Source of the DNA: CAZHGD01 sp964531735
GTDB taxonomy: Bacteria; Armatimonadota; UBA10988
Direction of reading: 5' to 3'
DNA: 31,840 bases
NCBI GenBank assembly: GCA_964531735.1
Contig: CAZHGD010000078.1
Location: 1 to 31,840, forward strand
Shown here in pieces: positions 24,369 to 31,840 of the stretch. Numbering within the stretch: the first letter of the stretch is position 1; every line of letters starts with the position of its first letter. Under the pieces are notes generated by a model. That model was not told where the DNA came from. It made no database searches and saw only the letters and a list, made by a program, of their open reading frames with translations. A program made the translations under genes and the position numbers.

Positions 24369-24857
24369 CTACTTCTTGCCGCCGGCCGCCTCGCTGATGA
24401 GCAGGATGGCGACGATCAGGATCACTGCCAGCGTGATGCAGAGGCTGACGGTGCTGCCTGCCCGCTGCCAGCCCTTGGTGGCGCGCAGGGCCCACTTCGC
24501 GCCGAGCGCCAAAGGCAGACAGAGCACGGGGTTCCAGCAGAAGAGGAGCGACAGCACGGTCAACGCCGTGCCCCCGCACCCGGCGCGGTAGCGGATGACC
24601 CGCCCGAGTTGCTCGCGGTTCAGCTTGGCCAGGTCGGCCAGCGTGCAGACGACGCCCAGCTCCTCATGGCACTCCGGGCAGCGGATGGTCGTCTCGCGCG
24701 ACCGGAGGATGGGCAGCACCCAGAAGACGCGCCCGAGATAGATGGTCTCGGTGGTCTCGCCCACCACGTCGACCCGGTGGCACGCCGGGCAATCGAAGTG
24801 CATATCCGGCCCGCGCTTCGGTCTGGTCTCCCACTCGTACTCGATGAAGTACCTCAT
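24369..24857 (-). CDS. Small zinc-ribbon membrane protein of unknown function
   Basis: A 162-residue protein. It carries a split zinc ribbon with Cys23-X2-Cys26 (DCPACH) and Cys60-X2-Cys63 (RCPECH). Two hydrophobic helices follow, at about 96-120 (ALTVLSLLFCWNPVLCLPLA) and 134-156 (VSLCITLAVILIVAILLI), ending in a GGKK tail. The ATG at 24857 has GGAGG eight bases upstream; two GTG codons just before it are too near the ribosome binding site. The layout (cytoplasmic zinc ribbon, membrane anchor) is seen in many uncharacterised bacterial proteins. Nothing in the neighbourhood reveals its job. It converges with the acetyltransferase gene. Confidence 0.7.
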   Translation of the reverse strand: MRYFIEYEWETRPKRGPDMHFDCPACHRVDVVGETTETIYLGRVFWVLPILRSRETTIRCPECHEELGVVCTLADLAKLNREQLGRVIRYRAGCGGTALTVLSLLFCWNPVLCLPLALGAKWALRATKGWQRAGSTVSLCITLAVILIVAILLISEAAGGKK

Positions 24858-25054
24858 CCGCACCACCTCCTAACCAGATGTGGCGGGCAGGGCGCATCGC
24901 ACCTTCGGCCGAGCACGCGGCACCACCTCTCGCGAGCTTCGGAGCCAAGGCGACACGCCTTGCTTCCCCGACAGCGAACGGCAGCGAACCATAGGGGGTT
25001 AGGTCATTGACGACCAGATACCTTCTGAGCCGCTCAAGCTGACCCGAAATCGGC
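24858..25054. other. Intergenic region left of the repeat cluster
   Basis: No gene is supported. This stretch should contain the promoter of the minus-strand zinc-ribbon gene, but none was recognised. It runs directly into the repeat cluster. Confidence 0.4.
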
Positions 25055-25229
25055 GACGCCAACCGCATTACTGGCCCGACGAACTCGGTAATGCGGTTAG
25101 CGTCCCCTGGGTCTTGGCCGACCAACTCGGTAATTCGGTTAGCGTCCCCTGGTTTTGTCCCCTGGTTTTGGCGCCCCGGTAATGCGGTTAGCGTCCCCTG
25201 GTTTCCGTAATGCGGTTAGCGTCCCCTGG
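25055..25229 (+). repeat. Cluster of 24-base intergenic repeats (four direct copies, one inverted partial copy)
   Basis: The unit GGTAATGCGGTTAGCGTCCC + CTGG occurs at 25087-25110, 25129-25152 (one change, G to T), 25178-25201 and 25206-25229 (first base changed). An inverted 18-base partial copy with one internal change lies at 25055-25072 and can pair with the first copy. Start-to-start distances are 42, 49 and 28 bases, so spacing is irregular. Flanks are shared in part: copies one and two both follow CCGAC-AACTC, and copies two and four are both followed by TTTTGTC and, further on, TTTTGGCGCCCC. GTCCCCTGGTTTT is itself repeated in tandem at 25144-25169. The cluster is non-coding and lies about 130 bases before the PAP2 start. 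Confidence 0.9.
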
Positions 25230-25355
25230 TTTTGTCGCCCGGTTTTGGCGCCCCCTGGTCTTGTTCGGCGGGGCCCGTCCATGGCGTGGCGTGGGTCGCT
25301 GTCCGGGCCGCGCCGACTGTGCTACGCTAGCCGGCGGCCGGCGAGGTGGGCCGAC

Positions 25356-26285
25356 ATGGATCCTGCGTGGCGAGACATGGTGGTCATCGGGGCGCAGTCG
25401 GTGGCTTGGCCACCGGTCGTCGCGCTGTGCCGGGTGCTCGAGGCCGCCGGCTCGGAGGGCGCCTATCTGCTGCTGCTGCCCGCGGTCTACTGGTGCTGGG
25501 ATGCGACCTTCGGCCGGCGACTGGGCCTGGTGTTCCTGTTCTCGGCCTGGTGCAACAACCACCTCAAGTTCCTCTGCGCGCGACCGCGGCCATATCAGGC
25601 TTGCCGTTTGGTGTACGCCTTCTCGCACACGCCGGGTCACGGTCTGCCGAGCGGGCATGCGCAGTTGTCGGCCGCCGCGATGAGTTCGCTCGCCTGGCGT
25701 CTGCGGCGGCCCTGGCTGAGCCTGCTACTGACGCTCTACGTGCTCGCTATGGCGGCCTCGCGGCTGATCCTCGGGGTCCACTATCCCGAGGACGTGGTCG
25801 TCGGCGCCGGCCTCGGTCTGGCTGTCGCCGCCGCCGCGCGGTGGCTGGAGCCGCGCCTCGCGCCGCTGGCGCGCCGCCCGCTGGGTCAGCAGTTGGCCAT
25901 CATGGCGCTGGGGATCGCGGTGCTCGCCGTGATCCATCCACTTTGGCTCAGCGGGCGCGAACCCACCGTGGTGAGCGAGGGGCTGCGGCCGCTTGGCGCG
26001 CTGGCTGGCTTCGCCTTTGGTGCGGTGCTCGAAGCCCGCTATGTGCGCTTTGTCGCCGCCGGCACTTGGCCTCATCGGTGGGCCGCGCTGCTCGTCGGCC
26101 TGCTGGGCGTGGCGCTGCTGCGCGAGGGCCTGAAGCCATTGCTCTCGCTGGCGCACTGCCCGGCTGACCTGTCGGCGCTGCTGCGTTATGCCCTGGTCGG
26201 CGGCTGGACCGTGGCCGGCGCGCCGTGGTGCTTTGTGCGCCTCGGCTGGTGCGGGCAGCGCCCGCGGGAAGCGAGCGTGAGGTGA
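25356..26285 (+). CDS. PAP2 superfamily membrane phosphatase
   Basis: A 309-residue integral membrane protein with the complete three-part phosphatase signature: KFLCARPRP (Lys71 to Pro79, KX6RP), PSGH at 98-101, and SRLILGVHYPED (Ser135, Arg136, His142, Asp146). Several hydrophobic helices surround these motifs and continue towards the C-terminus (LAIMALGIAVLAVI, WAALLVGLLGVALL). Such enzymes remove phosphate from lipid phosphates, for example undecaprenyl pyrophosphate or phosphatidic acid. The substrate cannot be decided here. The ATG at 25356 is chosen because GAGGTGG precedes it by a few bases; the frame stays open back to 25155 but that part is made of the intergenic repeats. Its stop overlaps the GTG start of the next gene (GTGA), so the two are translationally coupled. 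Confidence 0.9.
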   Translation: MDPAWRDMVVIGAQSVAWPPVVALCRVLEAAGSEGAYLLLLPAVYWCWDATFGRRLGLVFLFSAWCNNHLKFLCARPRPYQACRLVYAFSHTPGHGLPSGHAQLSAAAMSSLAWRLRRPWLSLLLTLYVLAMAASRLILGVHYPEDVVVGAGLGLAVAAAARWLEPRLAPLARRPLGQQLAIMALGIAVLAVIHPLWLSGREPTVVSEGLRPLGALAGFAFGAVLEARYVRFVAAGTWPHRWAALLVGLLGVALLREGLKPLLSLAHCPADLSALLRYALVGGWTVAGAPWCFVRLGWCGQRPREASVR

Positions 26286-29101
26286 ACCTGCCTCGTCTCA
26301 GCCTGGTCCTGGCCCTTGGCGCCGCGTTGGCCGCCGGCGCGGCCGAGCGGCGCTGGTCGCCCGACGAGCTGATCGTGCTCAACGGCCTGTTCGGCTTTGG
26401 CGACTGTGGCACCTACGACACCGCGCCCGACGTCCGCGCGCCGGGCAACACCCTCGGCTTCAGCCTGCGCGTCGACTGGCAGGATCATCCCGGTGAGCCC
26501 ACCTGGTGGAGCATCCGCCACGGGCTGCCGGCCGGGCTGGTGCCCGCCGACTATGACACGGTCAGCTTCGATCTGCGCGTCGAGCGCAACCAGGGCGCCA
26601 AGCTGACCATCTTCTTCGTCGAGCCCTCGGACAACCGCTGGGTGGTCTTCGGCGGCCCGCTGGCCGACCTGCCGCTGGGCGAGTGGCGCCATTTCGAGGT
26701 GCCGCGCGAGCAACTGCGCCTGTGGCAGCTCAGCGCCAATCCGGGCGACTGGGCCGGCGTGCGTGGCCTAGCCATCGAGCCGAACTCCGGCGCCGCGGTG
26801 TTCTACCTGGACAACCTCTGCCTCAAGGGCCCCCATGGTAAGCTGGCCCGCCTGTTCGACACCGCCGACGACGGCCTGCACACCGATCCGAGTTGGCACG
26901 AGCCGGTCCAGGGCGCTCCCGCGGCGGGCACGGTCTACCTGCCGTTCGACGGCTCGCGCCTGGACGACGACGCGCTGCGCCAGTCGGCCATCGCCCTGCA
27001 CCGCCGCCTCGGCGCGGTCGGCGTGCCGATGTCGGGTCTCGGACCGAACGCGGTGCGCGTCAGCCGCGAGTTGCGCGCCGCCGGTCTGCCGGTCTTGCAC
27101 TACGCCACCTTCGGTGGCGACCACCGGCGGTTCCTCACCCGGCGTGGCGCCTGGGACATGAACTTGGCCGGCCGGAGCTGCAACGACATCCCCGGCGCGC
27201 TGACCGGCTGGGACTGGCGCCACACCTTGGCCCTGGCCCACCCGGCTGTGGATGAAGCCCAGTCCCAGCGCATCGACGCGCTGCTCCAGGCCGGCATCAG
27301 CACCTTCATGGTGGTCGATTACGTCTTCCCCTGGCCCGATGGGCCGTGGGGCTACAGTGCCACGATGCAGCAGGCGTTCCGAGCCGACCTGCAAGCGCGC
27401 GACGCCGGCCTGTTCCTGCGTGGCGGCGGCGTGCTCAAGTTCGCCGACTACTTCCGCGCCTACCACGGCTTCGCGCCGGAGCCGGCGCAGTTGGGCTACG
27501 CCGACTGGTCGCAGTGGGTCTCACCGCGGCCGGACGATCCGGGGCCGTACCGGCGCGCCCGTTGGTCGACGTTCTGGATGCTGCGCTCCTATGAGTGGCT
27601 GAAGCTGCCTGACCGCACCGGCCGGCACTACCGTGACAAAGGTGGCCAGCCCCTGTGGATCGTGCCGAATCCCGAGGACAGCAACGCTTCCAGCGACTAC
27701 TGGTTCCTGCTGCGGAGCCAGGGGGTGGGCAACCTGCTGCCCGAATGGTTCGGTCCCATCGGCTGGTGTGCCGAAGCGGCTTACGCCAGCCTGCCGGCCT
27801 TGCGCGAGGTGGCCGACCGCGCCGGGTCGCGCTTGTCCATCATCCACGAGACCGGCGCCGGCGGACACTCGACGCCCTACCTCGACTGGCGCGTGGCTTA
27901 CAGCGGCGTCTACGCGCTGACCGCTTCGGGCCGGCTCGACGACTTCGACAACGACTTCCTCGACGAAGCGCCGGTCAGCGTCTTGGCCGCGCCGGCGAAG
28001 CACGCCTACCACTTCAACCGCTTCCGCGACGGCCTGGCGAAGGCCGCGGCGTTCCAGCAGGCGCGGCGCGAGCAGCCACAGCGTCCGCCCGCGCCCATCC
28101 TGTGTGTCTCGGAGCGCCCACCGGCGAAGGCCTGCGGCAGCTTCTACTTTGGCCTGGGCCAGCCGCACAGCCTGGCCGTCGGCCTGTCGCGCGCGCACCT
28201 GCTGTGCGACGTCCGCGACAGTCTCGACCTCGAGCAGGTGCTCGACCGCTACGCGCTGGTGGCCTACAGCCCCTGGGCGCCGCGTCCCGGTGACCTCGCC
28301 GCACTCCGCGGCTGGCTCACTGCGCGGCCCGGGCGCGTGCTGGTCACCCATAGCTTCGTGCCCACCCGCTCGACCACCGAGTTCTGGGGCACCGATCCGA
28401 CGGCCGGTCTCGGCGGCGCGCGCGACGGCGACCTGCTCGGGCTCGGCGCGATCACGCGCGGCACCAGCCAGCGGTTCACGCTGACGCGCGTGCCGGAGTC
28501 GTGGCGGGCCTTGGTGCCGGTCGGCCGCGCGGTGGAGACCGTAGCGCCGCTGTGCCGCAGCAGCCTGGGTGAGCCGGTGGTGGTCAGCGACGCCGGTCCG
28601 GTGGTCAGTCGGGCGCGCGTCGGCGAGAGCTGGGTCTACTACCTGCACTACGCCGCCGGCGACGGCACCGCCGCGCAACAGCTCGACGCGGCGCTGCTGC
28701 GCGCCATCGCCGCCGAGGTTGAGCAGCGCCCGTTCGTCGCGGCCGACTTCGACACGTTGGTGCAGCGGTGGACCGTGCCGGGTGGACAGGTGCTCTGCGC
28801 TTGGGACGCGCCCACGATGGGCCGCTGGAACTGGCGCTATGAGCCCGGCCTTGCCCCGCTGGCCTACGACGCGCCGGGCGTGGCGCGGACGCTCCGCTTG
28901 CCCGCCGGTCAAGCGCTCCAAGTGTATGACTTCTGGCGCGACCAGCTCCAAACGGTCGCACCAGACGCCGGCGGCACCGTCGCGCTGGCGCTGCAGGATT
29001 CGCTCTGCGGCTTGTGGTACGCGGGCGCAGGTGAGGCGTTCCAGACGGTCCTGCGCGACGCGCGGGAGCGGCGCCGGAGTCTGCGCGAGTGGGAGCGATA
29101 G
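26282..29101 (+). CDS. Secreted beta-galactosidase-like multi-domain glycosidase
   Basis: A 939-residue exported protein. The GTG start at 26282 overlaps the PAP2 stop and is followed at once by a signal peptide (LSLVLALGAALAAGA), which decides the start. Residues about 25-185 look like a carbohydrate-binding sandwich (YDTVSFDLRVER, GEWRHFEVPREQLRL, VFYLDNLCL). Residues about 200-600 are probably a TIM barrel of the GH42/GH-A type (STFMVVDYVFPWPDGPWGY, LSIIHETGAGGHSTPYLDW). Residues about 610-790 resemble the Rossmann-like middle domain of GH42 enzymes (LDRYALVAYSPWAP, GRVLVTHSF), and a small beta domain ends the protein. Catalytic Glu residues cannot be fixed with certainty. The hydrolase 25 bases downstream suggests joint glycan deacylation and cleavage. 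Confidence 0.65.
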   Translation: MNLPRLSLVLALGAALAAGAAERRWSPDELIVLNGLFGFGDCGTYDTAPDVRAPGNTLGFSLRVDWQDHPGEPTWWSIRHGLPAGLVPADYDTVSFDLRVERNQGAKLTIFFVEPSDNRWVVFGGPLADLPLGEWRHFEVPREQLRLWQLSANPGDWAGVRGLAIEPNSGAAVFYLDNLCLKGPHGKLARLFDTADDGLHTDPSWHEPVQGAPAAGTVYLPFDGSRLDDDALRQSAIALHRRLGAVGVPMSGLGPNAVRVSRELRAAGLPVLHYATFGGDHRRFLTRRGAWDMNLAGRSCNDIPGALTGWDWRHTLALAHPAVDEAQSQRIDALLQAGISTFMVVDYVFPWPDGPWGYSATMQQAFRADLQARDAGLFLRGGGVLKFADYFRAYHGFAPEPAQLGYADWSQWVSPRPDDPGPYRRARWSTFWMLRSYEWLKLPDRTGRHYRDKGGQPLWIVPNPEDSNASSDYWFLLRSQGVGNLLPEWFGPIGWCAEAAYASLPALREVADRAGSRLSIIHETGAGGHSTPYLDWRVAYSGVYALTASGRLDDFDNDFLDEAPVSVLAAPAKHAYHFNRFRDGLAKAAAFQQARREQPQRPPAPILCVSERPPAKACGSFYFGLGQPHSLAVGLSRAHLLCDVRDSLDLEQVLDRYALVAYSPWAPRPGDLAALRGWLTARPGRVLVTHSFVPTRSTTEFWGTDPTAGLGGARDGDLLGLGAITRGTSQRFTLTRVPESWRALVPVGRAVETVAPLCRSSLGEPVVVSDAGPVVSRARVGESWVYYLHYAAGDGTAAQQLDAALLRAIAAEVEQRPFVAADFDTLVQRWTVPGGQVLCAWDAPTMGRWNWRYEPGLAPLAYDAPGVARTLRLPAGQALQVYDFWRDQLQTVAPDAGGTVALALQDSLCGLWYAGAGEAFQTVLRDARERRRSLREWER

Positions 29102-29126
29102 CCCCCAGACAGGTGAGGACACGGAC

Positions 29127-31031
29127 ATGGTCTACACAGCCCTGACGCGCCGAGCGGTGGAGTTGTCGAGCCGCTCGCTGGTCGATCTGCCGAGTGCGGG
29201 GCGCTGGCTGGCGGCGCTGCCCCACCGGCGCCAGGAGTGGCTGGACATGCTCGGCCTGTGGCCCGAGCCACCGCGCACCGACCTGTGCGTCGAGATGACC
29301 GGCGCCATCGACCGCGGCGACCATGTCATCGAGAAGCTGTGTTTCCAGCCGCTGCCGGACGTGCGCATCACCGCCAACCTCTACCGGCCCAGCGCTGCCG
29401 GCGGTCCGCTGCCGGCGGTGGTCTACGTCTGCGGCCACAGCACCACGGCCAAGGTGCACTACCAGGCCCATCCGCGCTGGTTCGCGCGGCACGGCTATGT
29501 GGCGCTGATCCTCGACACCATCGAGGTGGGCGAGGGCACCGGCACGCACCACGGCACCTATAGCCACGGCTACTGGCACTGGTTCAGCCAGGGCTACTCG
29601 CCGGCGGCCATCGAGGTTTGGGCCGCGATGCGGGCGGCCGACCTGCTGGAGGCGCGGCCCGAGGTGGATCCGGACCGACTGGGCCTCACCGGGCTGTCGG
29701 GCGGCGGGGCCATCTCCTGGTTCGCCGGCGCCGCCGACGAGCGGTTCCGCGTGGTGGCGCCGATCTGCCAGACCGGGACCGCCGAACAGCAGATCCGCGA
29801 GCGCACGCTCGACGGGCACTGCGATTGCACCACCTGGGTCAACACGCTCGGCTGGGACTGGCCCGACGTCGGCGCGCTGATTGCGCCGCGGCCGCTGTTC
29901 GTCGGTTCGGCCACCGAGGACGCCATCTGGCGGCCCTGGTCGAACCGCGAGATCCTGCTGCGGTTGCGCAAGCTGTATCGTCTGCTCGACGCCGAGGACC
30001 GGCTGGCGTTCGTCGAGGACGTCATTCCGCACGGCTACTCCGAGGTGATTCGGCTGCCGTTGCTCGCCTGGTTCGAACAGCACCTGAAGGACAGTGCGGC
30101 GCCGGTGACCGACGACCTGGACGCCGACGACCTGCCCGAGTCGGAGCTGCGCGTGTTCGCCGCCGGCCATCCGCCCGAGGGCGACCGCATCGCCGAAGTC
30201 GACCGCCTGCTGGTGCCGCTGCCCGAGCCACCGGTGCTCAACGGTCCGGCGGCGGTGGCGGCGCATCGCGAACGGACCCTGGCCGAGTTGCGGCGGCGGA
30301 CCTTCGGGCACTGGCCGACGAGCCGCGAGACGCCGGCCTGGCAGGCGTCACCGCGCGGCCTGAGCGGCGACCAGCGACTACTCAGCTTCCGCTTCGAGAG
30401 CGAACCGGGCTTGGCGCTCCAGGCCTGGCTGAGCGAGCCACGCGAGACCGGCGAGCCGGTGCCGGTGCTGGTCGGCGCGGTGCGGGCCGAGGCCCGGTCG
30501 CCGTTCTGCGGCCAGGGCACCGGCTGCGGCGCGCTGGCGCCCGGGATCGGCCGCGGCAGTGTCGAGGTACGTGGCACCGGCGACACTTCGCTCGGGCCGG
30601 GCCTGGAGTGGTTCGTGCGGCGGGCCTATCCGATGTTGGGGCAGTCGCTGCCCGAACGGCGCACGCTCGACCTGCTGCGCGGCGTCGACGTGCTGCTGGC
30701 GCAGGGCAACGTGGCCTCGGTGGCGCTCTACGGGTTCGCCGAGACGGCGCCGCTGGCCATCTACGCGGCGCTGCTGGAGCCGCGCATCACCGAGTTGGTG
30801 CTGGAACAGCCGGTGGCGACGCACTGGGCGGGCGGGCCGGAGTTCTGCGGGGTGCTGCGCGTGGGCGACCTGCCGCAGAACCTGGCCGCGTTGTGTCCGC
30901 GGCCGCTGACCTTCGTGGGCCAGGTGCCGGCCGGATATGAGTGGACCCGCTCGGCCTACGCCACAGCGGGCGCGGCCGAGCGGGTCCGGGTGATCAGCCG
31001 GACGGCCGACTGGCGGCCGTCCGGTCAGTGA
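29127..31031 (+). CDS. Two-domain alpha/beta hydrolase (acetyl xylan esterase-like), second domain degenerate
   Basis: A 634-residue protein without a visible signal peptide. The first half is an active-looking alpha/beta hydrolase: ANLYRPS entry strand, VVYVCGHS oxyanion region, RLGLTGLSGGGAISWFAG with nucleophile Ser191, PRPLFVGSATEDAIW with Asp265, and VIPHGYSE with His302. The second half repeats the fold: VASVALYGFAETAPLAIYAA aligns with the nucleophile elbow but has Ala538 instead of Ser, and ALCPRPLTFVGQV aligns with the acid-residue strand. Similar double-domain esterase-like proteins are known in Lentisphaerae and related groups. Removal of acyl groups from sugars is the most likely job. 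The ATG at 29127 has GAGG eight bases upstream; the frame extends upstream only as a shadow of the glycosidase gene. Confidence 0.8.
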   Translation: MVYTALTRRAVELSSRSLVDLPSAGRWLAALPHRRQEWLDMLGLWPEPPRTDLCVEMTGAIDRGDHVIEKLCFQPLPDVRITANLYRPSAAGGPLPAVVYVCGHSTTAKVHYQAHPRWFARHGYVALILDTIEVGEGTGTHHGTYSHGYWHWFSQGYSPAAIEVWAAMRAADLLEARPEVDPDRLGLTGLSGGGAISWFAGAADERFRVVAPICQTGTAEQQIRERTLDGHCDCTTWVNTLGWDWPDVGALIAPRPLFVGSATEDAIWRPWSNREILLRLRKLYRLLDAEDRLAFVEDVIPHGYSEVIRLPLLAWFEQHLKDSAAPVTDDLDADDLPESELRVFAAGHPPEGDRIAEVDRLLVPLPEPPVLNGPAAVAAHRERTLAELRRRTFGHWPTSRETPAWQASPRGLSGDQRLLSFRFESEPGLALQAWLSEPRETGEPVPVLVGAVRAEARSPFCGQGTGCGALAPGIGRGSVEVRGTGDTSLGPGLEWFVRRAYPMLGQSLPERRTLDLLRGVDVLLAQGNVASVALYGFAETAPLAIYAALLEPRITELVLEQPVATHWAGGPEFCGVLRVGDLPQNLAALCPRPLTFVGQVPAGYEWTRSAYATAGAAERVRVISRTADWRPSGQ

Positions 31032-31041
31032 CTGGCGCGGG

Positions 31042-31650
31042 CTACGGGGTGCTGTTGTTCACCCAGTCGTTGGGCAGCCAGTTCTGGCTGCTCAGCCATT
31101 TGACGTGGCCGTCCATGTAGGTGAAGTTGGCGCCGTCATTGTGGTTGGCCTTCAGCCGGCAGAGGGCACTACTGACCGGTACAAACGAGGTCGGGTTGTC
31201 GATGCCCCAGTAGCTGTCACTGGTGCTTTCGCCCAGGAAGATCTTGTTCGCCGGCAGGAGGACGGACGCATCGGACACGCCAGAGGTGGCACCGCCGCCC
31301 AGTGCGCCGTTGTTGTACAGGTAGGAGCTGGTCACGCAGCGCGTGCTCGGGCAGATGAAGATCTGCGTGCTCTTGATGTACGGGGCCACTTCGCCGCCCC
31401 AGTAGACGCCGAACGGCTCCCAGCGGCTCGCGCCGGTATTCCAGTACTGCGACGGCCAGCACTCGTCATAGTCCTGCTTGTACTGCATGAACGCCAGCCC
31501 GAGCTGCTTGAGGTTGCTCTGACAGGAGCTTTGGCGCGCCTTCTCACGCGCCTTGGCGAAGACCGGGAACAGTATCGCGGCCAGGATCGCGATGATGGCG
31601 ATCACGACCAGGAGCTCGATCAGCGTGAACGCGTTACGACGGTCAGTCAT
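31042..31650 (-). CDS. Type IV pilin-like protein with H-X9-DG motif (type II secretion pseudopilin-like)
   Basis: A 202-residue protein. A short basic leader (MTDRRNA) is followed by the prepilin processing site and the hydrophobic helix FTLIELLVVIAIIAILAA. Cleavage is expected before Phe8, and the conserved Glu at +5 is Glu12. Residue -1 is Ala rather than the usual Gly. The helix leads into FPVFAKAREKARQSSCQSNL, then a globular part with several Cys (FICPSTRC), and near the C-terminus HNDGANFTYMDG, the H-X9-DG motif with His170 and Asp180-Gly181. Proteins of this kind occur in very large numbers in Armatimonadota and Planctomycetota; their function is mostly unknown, with pseudopilin or surface roles proposed. 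GGAGG lies eight bases before the ATG. It converges on the hydrolase gene with ten bases between. Confidence 0.92.
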   Translation of the reverse strand: MTDRRNAFTLIELLVVIAIIAILAAILFPVFAKAREKARQSSCQSNLKQLGLAFMQYKQDYDECWPSQYWNTGASRWEPFGVYWGGEVAPYIKSTQIFICPSTRCVTSSYLYNNGALGGGATSGVSDASVLLPANKIFLGESTSDSYWGIDNPTSFVPVSSALCRLKANHNDGANFTYMDGHVKWLSSQNWLPNDWVNNSTP

Positions 31651-31840
31651 GCGTTTTGCCTCCGGCCTCGCGCCTGCAGCGCGGGGCCTAACGTGGTGGG
31701 TGCGACCCGGATGCCGGGTGTCCGAGCGCGGTCGCACATCCGACTGGGCCGCGCCGTAACCGACATGGTAAGCCTGCTGACGCGAATCGCTCGGGCGGGA
31801 GGCGAGCCCAAGTTGACGCCAACGTCACGAGGCATCGACA
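31651..31840. other. Upstream region of the pilin-like gene, right window edge
   Basis: No gene is supported. It contains TGACG-CCAA-CGTCA (31814-31827), a perfect inverted repeat about 165 bases upstream of the pilin-like start codon that could be a protein binding site. No clear -35/-10 pair was found. Confidence 0.4.

Noticed and set aside
25055..25229. Possible CRISPR array
   Set aside because: The spacings between copies are 18, 25 and 4 bases, the spacers themselves are partly repeated, and no cas gene is nearby.
25155..25355. N-terminal extension of the PAP2 protein to 25155
   Set aside because: The extra part is translated from the intergenic repeats and has no ribosome binding site; the ATG at 25356 has one and starts at the family domain.

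Overview
The window is a GC-rich bacterial chromosome segment with tight gene packing, ATGA-type overlaps and GGAG-like ribosome binding sites. The best taxonomic clue is the gene at the right end. It encodes a type IV pilin-like protein with the N-terminal stretch FTLIELLVVIAIIAILAA, a following FPVFAKAREKARQ segment and a C-terminal H-X9-DG motif. This style is abundant in Armatimonadota and also seen in Planctomycetota and related lineages. Secreted glycan-active proteins, DUF4034-like lipoproteins, a non-pyrrolysine MttB-like protein and two-domain alpha/beta hydrolases fit the same groups. Armatimonadota is my preferred guess; it is an inference, not a proof. No rRNA, tRNA, transposase, phage or CRISPR gene was seen.

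Region 1 (1-5837, plus strand) is a MoxR/Bat (aerotolerance-type) operon: the end of a BatD-like gene, a MoxR AAA+ ATPase, a DUF58 protein, a DUF4381-like membrane protein, two membrane-anchored VWA proteins (BatA, BatB) and a TPR protein (BatC position). Neighbouring genes overlap or nearly touch, so this is one transcription unit that starts upstream of the window. MoxR ATPases are thought to act as chaperones with VWA partners at the membrane.

Region 2 (5841-9361, minus strand) is a three-gene cluster: an isochorismatase-fold cysteine hydrolase, an MttB-like methyltransferase translationally coupled to it, and an ApgM-type phosphoglycerate mutase homologue. The ApgM homologue appears to have lost three of the four ligands of one metal site, including the nucleophilic Ser, while keeping the other site whole. 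This is the most unusual set in the window.

Region 3 (9402-13810, minus strand) holds two tandem paralogous lipoproteins with DUF4034-like helical repeats and a C-terminal DUF1080-like beta-sandwich. Both are preceded by the same promoter arrangement (TTGCAY, 17 bases, CATAGT).

Region 4 (13957-18933) holds a secreted glycosidase-like protein and a convergent secreted beta-helix protein with carbohydrate-binding domains. Region 5 (19314-24857) is a mixture: a zinc-ribbon membrane protein, a very long secreted zinc phospholipase C-like protein, a YbjQ protein whose leader carries a strong inverted repeat, an AAC(3)-family acetyltransferase and a second zinc-ribbon membrane protein.

Region 6 (24858-31840) begins with a cluster of 24-base intergenic repeats. 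It continues with a PAP2 phosphatase, a secreted beta-galactosidase-like protein and a two-domain alpha/beta hydrolase in one plus-strand unit, and ends with the pilin-like gene on the minus strand. Secreted or surface glycan breakdown is the recurring theme of the right half.
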